From: Candidatus Gastranaerophilales bacterium
Lineage (GTDB): Bacteria; Cyanobacteriota; Vampirovibrionia; Gastranaerophilales; Gastranaerophilaceae
Assembly (NCBI GenBank): GCA_900769645.1
Contig: CAAGHI010000041.1
Location: 62,001 to 126,000 of the forward strand
Direction: 5' to 3'
DNA length: 64,000 bases
Shown: piece after piece, positions 62,387 through 64,000 of the stretch
Layout of the letters: each line of letters begins with the position of its first letter
Position numbering within the stretch: the first letter of the stretch is position 1
Notes under the pieces: generated by a model
What the model saw: the letters and a program-made list of their open reading frames with translations, nothing else
The model's database searches: none
What the model was told of the DNA's origin: nothing
Made by a program: the position numbers and the translations under genes

Positions 62387-64000
62387 TTAGTTGAATGATA
62401 CGTATTTCCTAAAAAACTCTACAACGAATTGATCCGCTGTGTAATTACGATATATATCTTTTTGCATTTCTTCAATAGCCAAATCTACCAATGCAAGCTT
62501 CGTTGGAGCATCTGCATTTGGAATATTTTCTAAAATTGAGTTAATTACTTGTTTCTCCGGAGATTCATTTATTAATTTTGCACTAAGTATTCCTCTCCTT
62601 TTACTTTCAACTTCTTTTAAATTATTCTCGTATATTTCATAATTGACACAAGCATCCTCATAATCAAGATCTGCTTGGTTGTACTGATTAGCCTTTTTAA
62701 AATAATAATCATTCGGATTTGTATTTTTAGGATATTTTGTTCCATTTAAAACATCAAAGTAATCCTTTGAGTAACTCTCTTTCCCATTTTTATATAAACT
62801 ATTATACAATTGATTAGCTTCTGCTTGTGTTTTAATTTCTCCGGTTCGTATGTCTTCTTTGAGTATACGAACAGCGTCATTATTTGCAACAATATCAACT
62901 CCATTACCAGTAATTAGTTGTTCTTTAAATTGTAAATAATGATTTAATTCATGAGTTATTGCCTCTACATAGTCTCCATTATAATTTATATTCAATTCAA
63001 CAGTTTTACTCGCAGAAATAAAAGCCCCTCCGTATCTAACGTCCTCATCATTTACCAATTTTAAGGAGACGTTTTCAATGTCCATTTCTTTACATATAAA
63101 TTTATATAAGTTGCTCAAATACCCCTTTTTATTACCTGTCACGCGATATTCTGCTTGCATTTGCAATATTTTGTACTTATTTTTATTAATCATTGCAGCA
63201 AACGCTTCATCTGTTTCTGCAAATTTTGATGATGGTGCTCTTAGCGTCCCTTTTGGAATAGAGATATCGTCACTTAGCGGAACTTTATTTCCTTGTGCCA
63301 TTTTTTGTTTTAGCTGCATTCTCTTGTTTTCAATAGCATCTTTCCCTTGGGTTACGAATTTTTTGCCAATACCTCTGTATAAAACATGACCTGTACCTTT
63401 CATTCCTAAGCCAACTAATGGGGCAAACAAAGCTCCTTCTCCAGAGGCTTTCAAAATATCAGATAAGTTTCCGCCATTTATTGCAGTCCTAAATCCGTTA
63501 TCAATACCGCCGTTCAATGCTCCGTCTGTTACAACTTCTGAGCTATAGGCAAGAACTTTCTTTCCGGTCCCTTCACCAACATATTTGAATGCTCCAGGAC
63601 TCATTAAAGATGTTTTCAACGTTTGTTTGAAGCTATTTTCAACAACATCTTCTCCAATTTCTTTCCCTACTGTTTTTACAGTCTGCAAGCCTAATTTAGT
63701 TGCAACTGTTTTTCCGACAGCTCCGCCGACACCACTTGTCACTGGTGCTAACATACCAGATACTGCACCTGTTCCGGCATCTTTTCTTAAATTATCAAAT
63801 GTATATTTTCGTCCACCCGAAAAAGCATCTGCAGCCTTTATTCCGCTTTTTATTAAAGCACCAGTTCCGGCAGCAGCAGCAACCCCAAGTGCAATACTTG
63901 TTCCGCCTGTGAATGGAGATGACGCAACTGCAACTGTATATATTCCAAAAGCTGCAACACCAGAAGCTACGTCTGCTGCTACATCAACAGCCATTTCTTG
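62387..64000 (-). CDS. C-terminal part of a large protein with zincin-like domain, possible polymorphic toxin (partial)
   Basis: 538 codons visible, still open at the right edge; an ATG at 63994 is internal or alternative. The first about 240 residues are Gly/Ala/Val-rich with hydrophobic stretches (ASGVAAFGIYTVAVASSPFTGG, GGAVGKTVATKLG), like the pre-toxin regions of secreted polymorphic toxins. Residues about 240-420 hold a metallopeptidase-like segment with AITHELNHYLQF (HExxH zinc motif, near 62940). The tail is helical and charged. Function as toxin or wall protease is inference; N-terminus unseen. Confidence 0.6.
   Translation of the reverse strand, partial: QEMAVDVAADVASGVAAFGIYTVAVASSPFTGGTSIALGVAAAAGTGALIKSGIKAADAFSGGRKYTFDNLRKDAGTGAVSGMLAPVTSGVGGAVGKTVATKLGLQTVKTVGKEIGEDVVENSFKQTLKTSLMSPGAFKYVGEGTGKKVLAYSSEVVTDGALNGGIDNGFRTAINGGNLSDILKASGEGALFAPLVGLGMKGTGHVLYRGIGKKFVTQGKDAIENKRMQLKQKMAQGNKVPLSDDISIPKGTLRAPSSKFAETDEAFAAMINKNKYKILQMQAEYRVTGNKKGYLSNLYKFICKEMDIENVSLKLVNDEDVRYGGAFISASKTVELNINYNGDYVEAITHELNHYLQFKEQLITGNGVDIVANNDAVRILKEDIRTGEIKTQAEANQLYNSLYKNGKESYSKDYFDVLNGTKYPKNTNPNDYYFKKANQYNQADLDYEDACVNYEIYENNLKEVESKRRGILSAKLINESPEKQVINSILENIPNADAPTKLALVDLAIEEMQKDIYRNYTADQFVVEFFRKYVSFN

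Overview
The window is an AT-rich, gene-dense bacterial chromosome segment. I infer a gut-type Melainabacteria/Vampirovibrionia (Gastranaerophilales-like, a non-photosynthetic sister group of Cyanobacteria). The grounds are the AT bias, an LPS-making outer membrane (kdsD, kdsC, waaA, an RfaE1-type heptose kinase, an O-antigen ligase-like protein), an SLH-domain protein, a radical SAM/PDZ protein of a type known mainly from cyanobacteria, a DUF4330-like protein, and prepilins with the signature FTLAEVLITLGIIGVVAA. This placement is inference; no rRNA is present. I saw no CRISPR array, transposase, integrase or phage gene.

Layout. 1-1004: a prepilin running off the left edge, behind a long repeat-built, stop-free stretch and a C10 tract (minus strand). 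1084-6930: glucosaminidase, SLH protein, adk-map-DUF429-like operon, ion permease. 7102-9950: Kdo synthesis (kdsD-kdsC), queD, uppP. 10057-15381: a tightly coupled trio of two related membrane proteins and a GH13-like protein. 15515-24167: panD, yajQ, ftsI-murE, nagA, a PadR/radical SAM pair and small unknowns. 24293-26993 (minus): rpmG-trnW-secE-nusG-rplK-rplA. 27224-31273: a coiled-coil protein, coaD, waaA and an unknown protein. 31655-36416: a TolC/MarR/EmrA/EmrB efflux locus around a perfect 18-bp palindrome. 36456-45614: nadD-yqeK, a large acidic protein, def-fmt-aroH, queE, a DnaJ-like protein and a divergent PurD-like protein. 45696-48884: a membrane protein, a second frame-broken prepilin behind a G10 tract, a 6S-like RNA, nth and a Skp-like protein. 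49142-55688: a TpsB/FhaC-type transporter without partner, bioD-bioA, ispG and a phosphodiesterase. 56307-60418: envelope genes (heptose kinase, DUF4330, O-antigen ligase, YibE/F). 60854-64000 (minus): metK with a Cys-rich tail and structured leader, then the C-terminal part of a large zincin-like, possibly toxin-type protein.

The most striking pattern is the use of short repeats. Several families of palindromic elements lie between genes. Two 118-bp copies supply the stop codon of the gene they follow, one is embedded in frame in nagA, and others build the N-terminal parts of prepilins. At both prepilin loci, about 46 kb apart, a 10-nt G/C homopolymer sits between a plausible start codon and a long stop-free frame leading into the pilin. 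At both, adding one base to the tract would restore one continuous frame. That is the geometry of a phase-variable switch, although pseudogenisation or a homopolymer sequencing error must be excluded.
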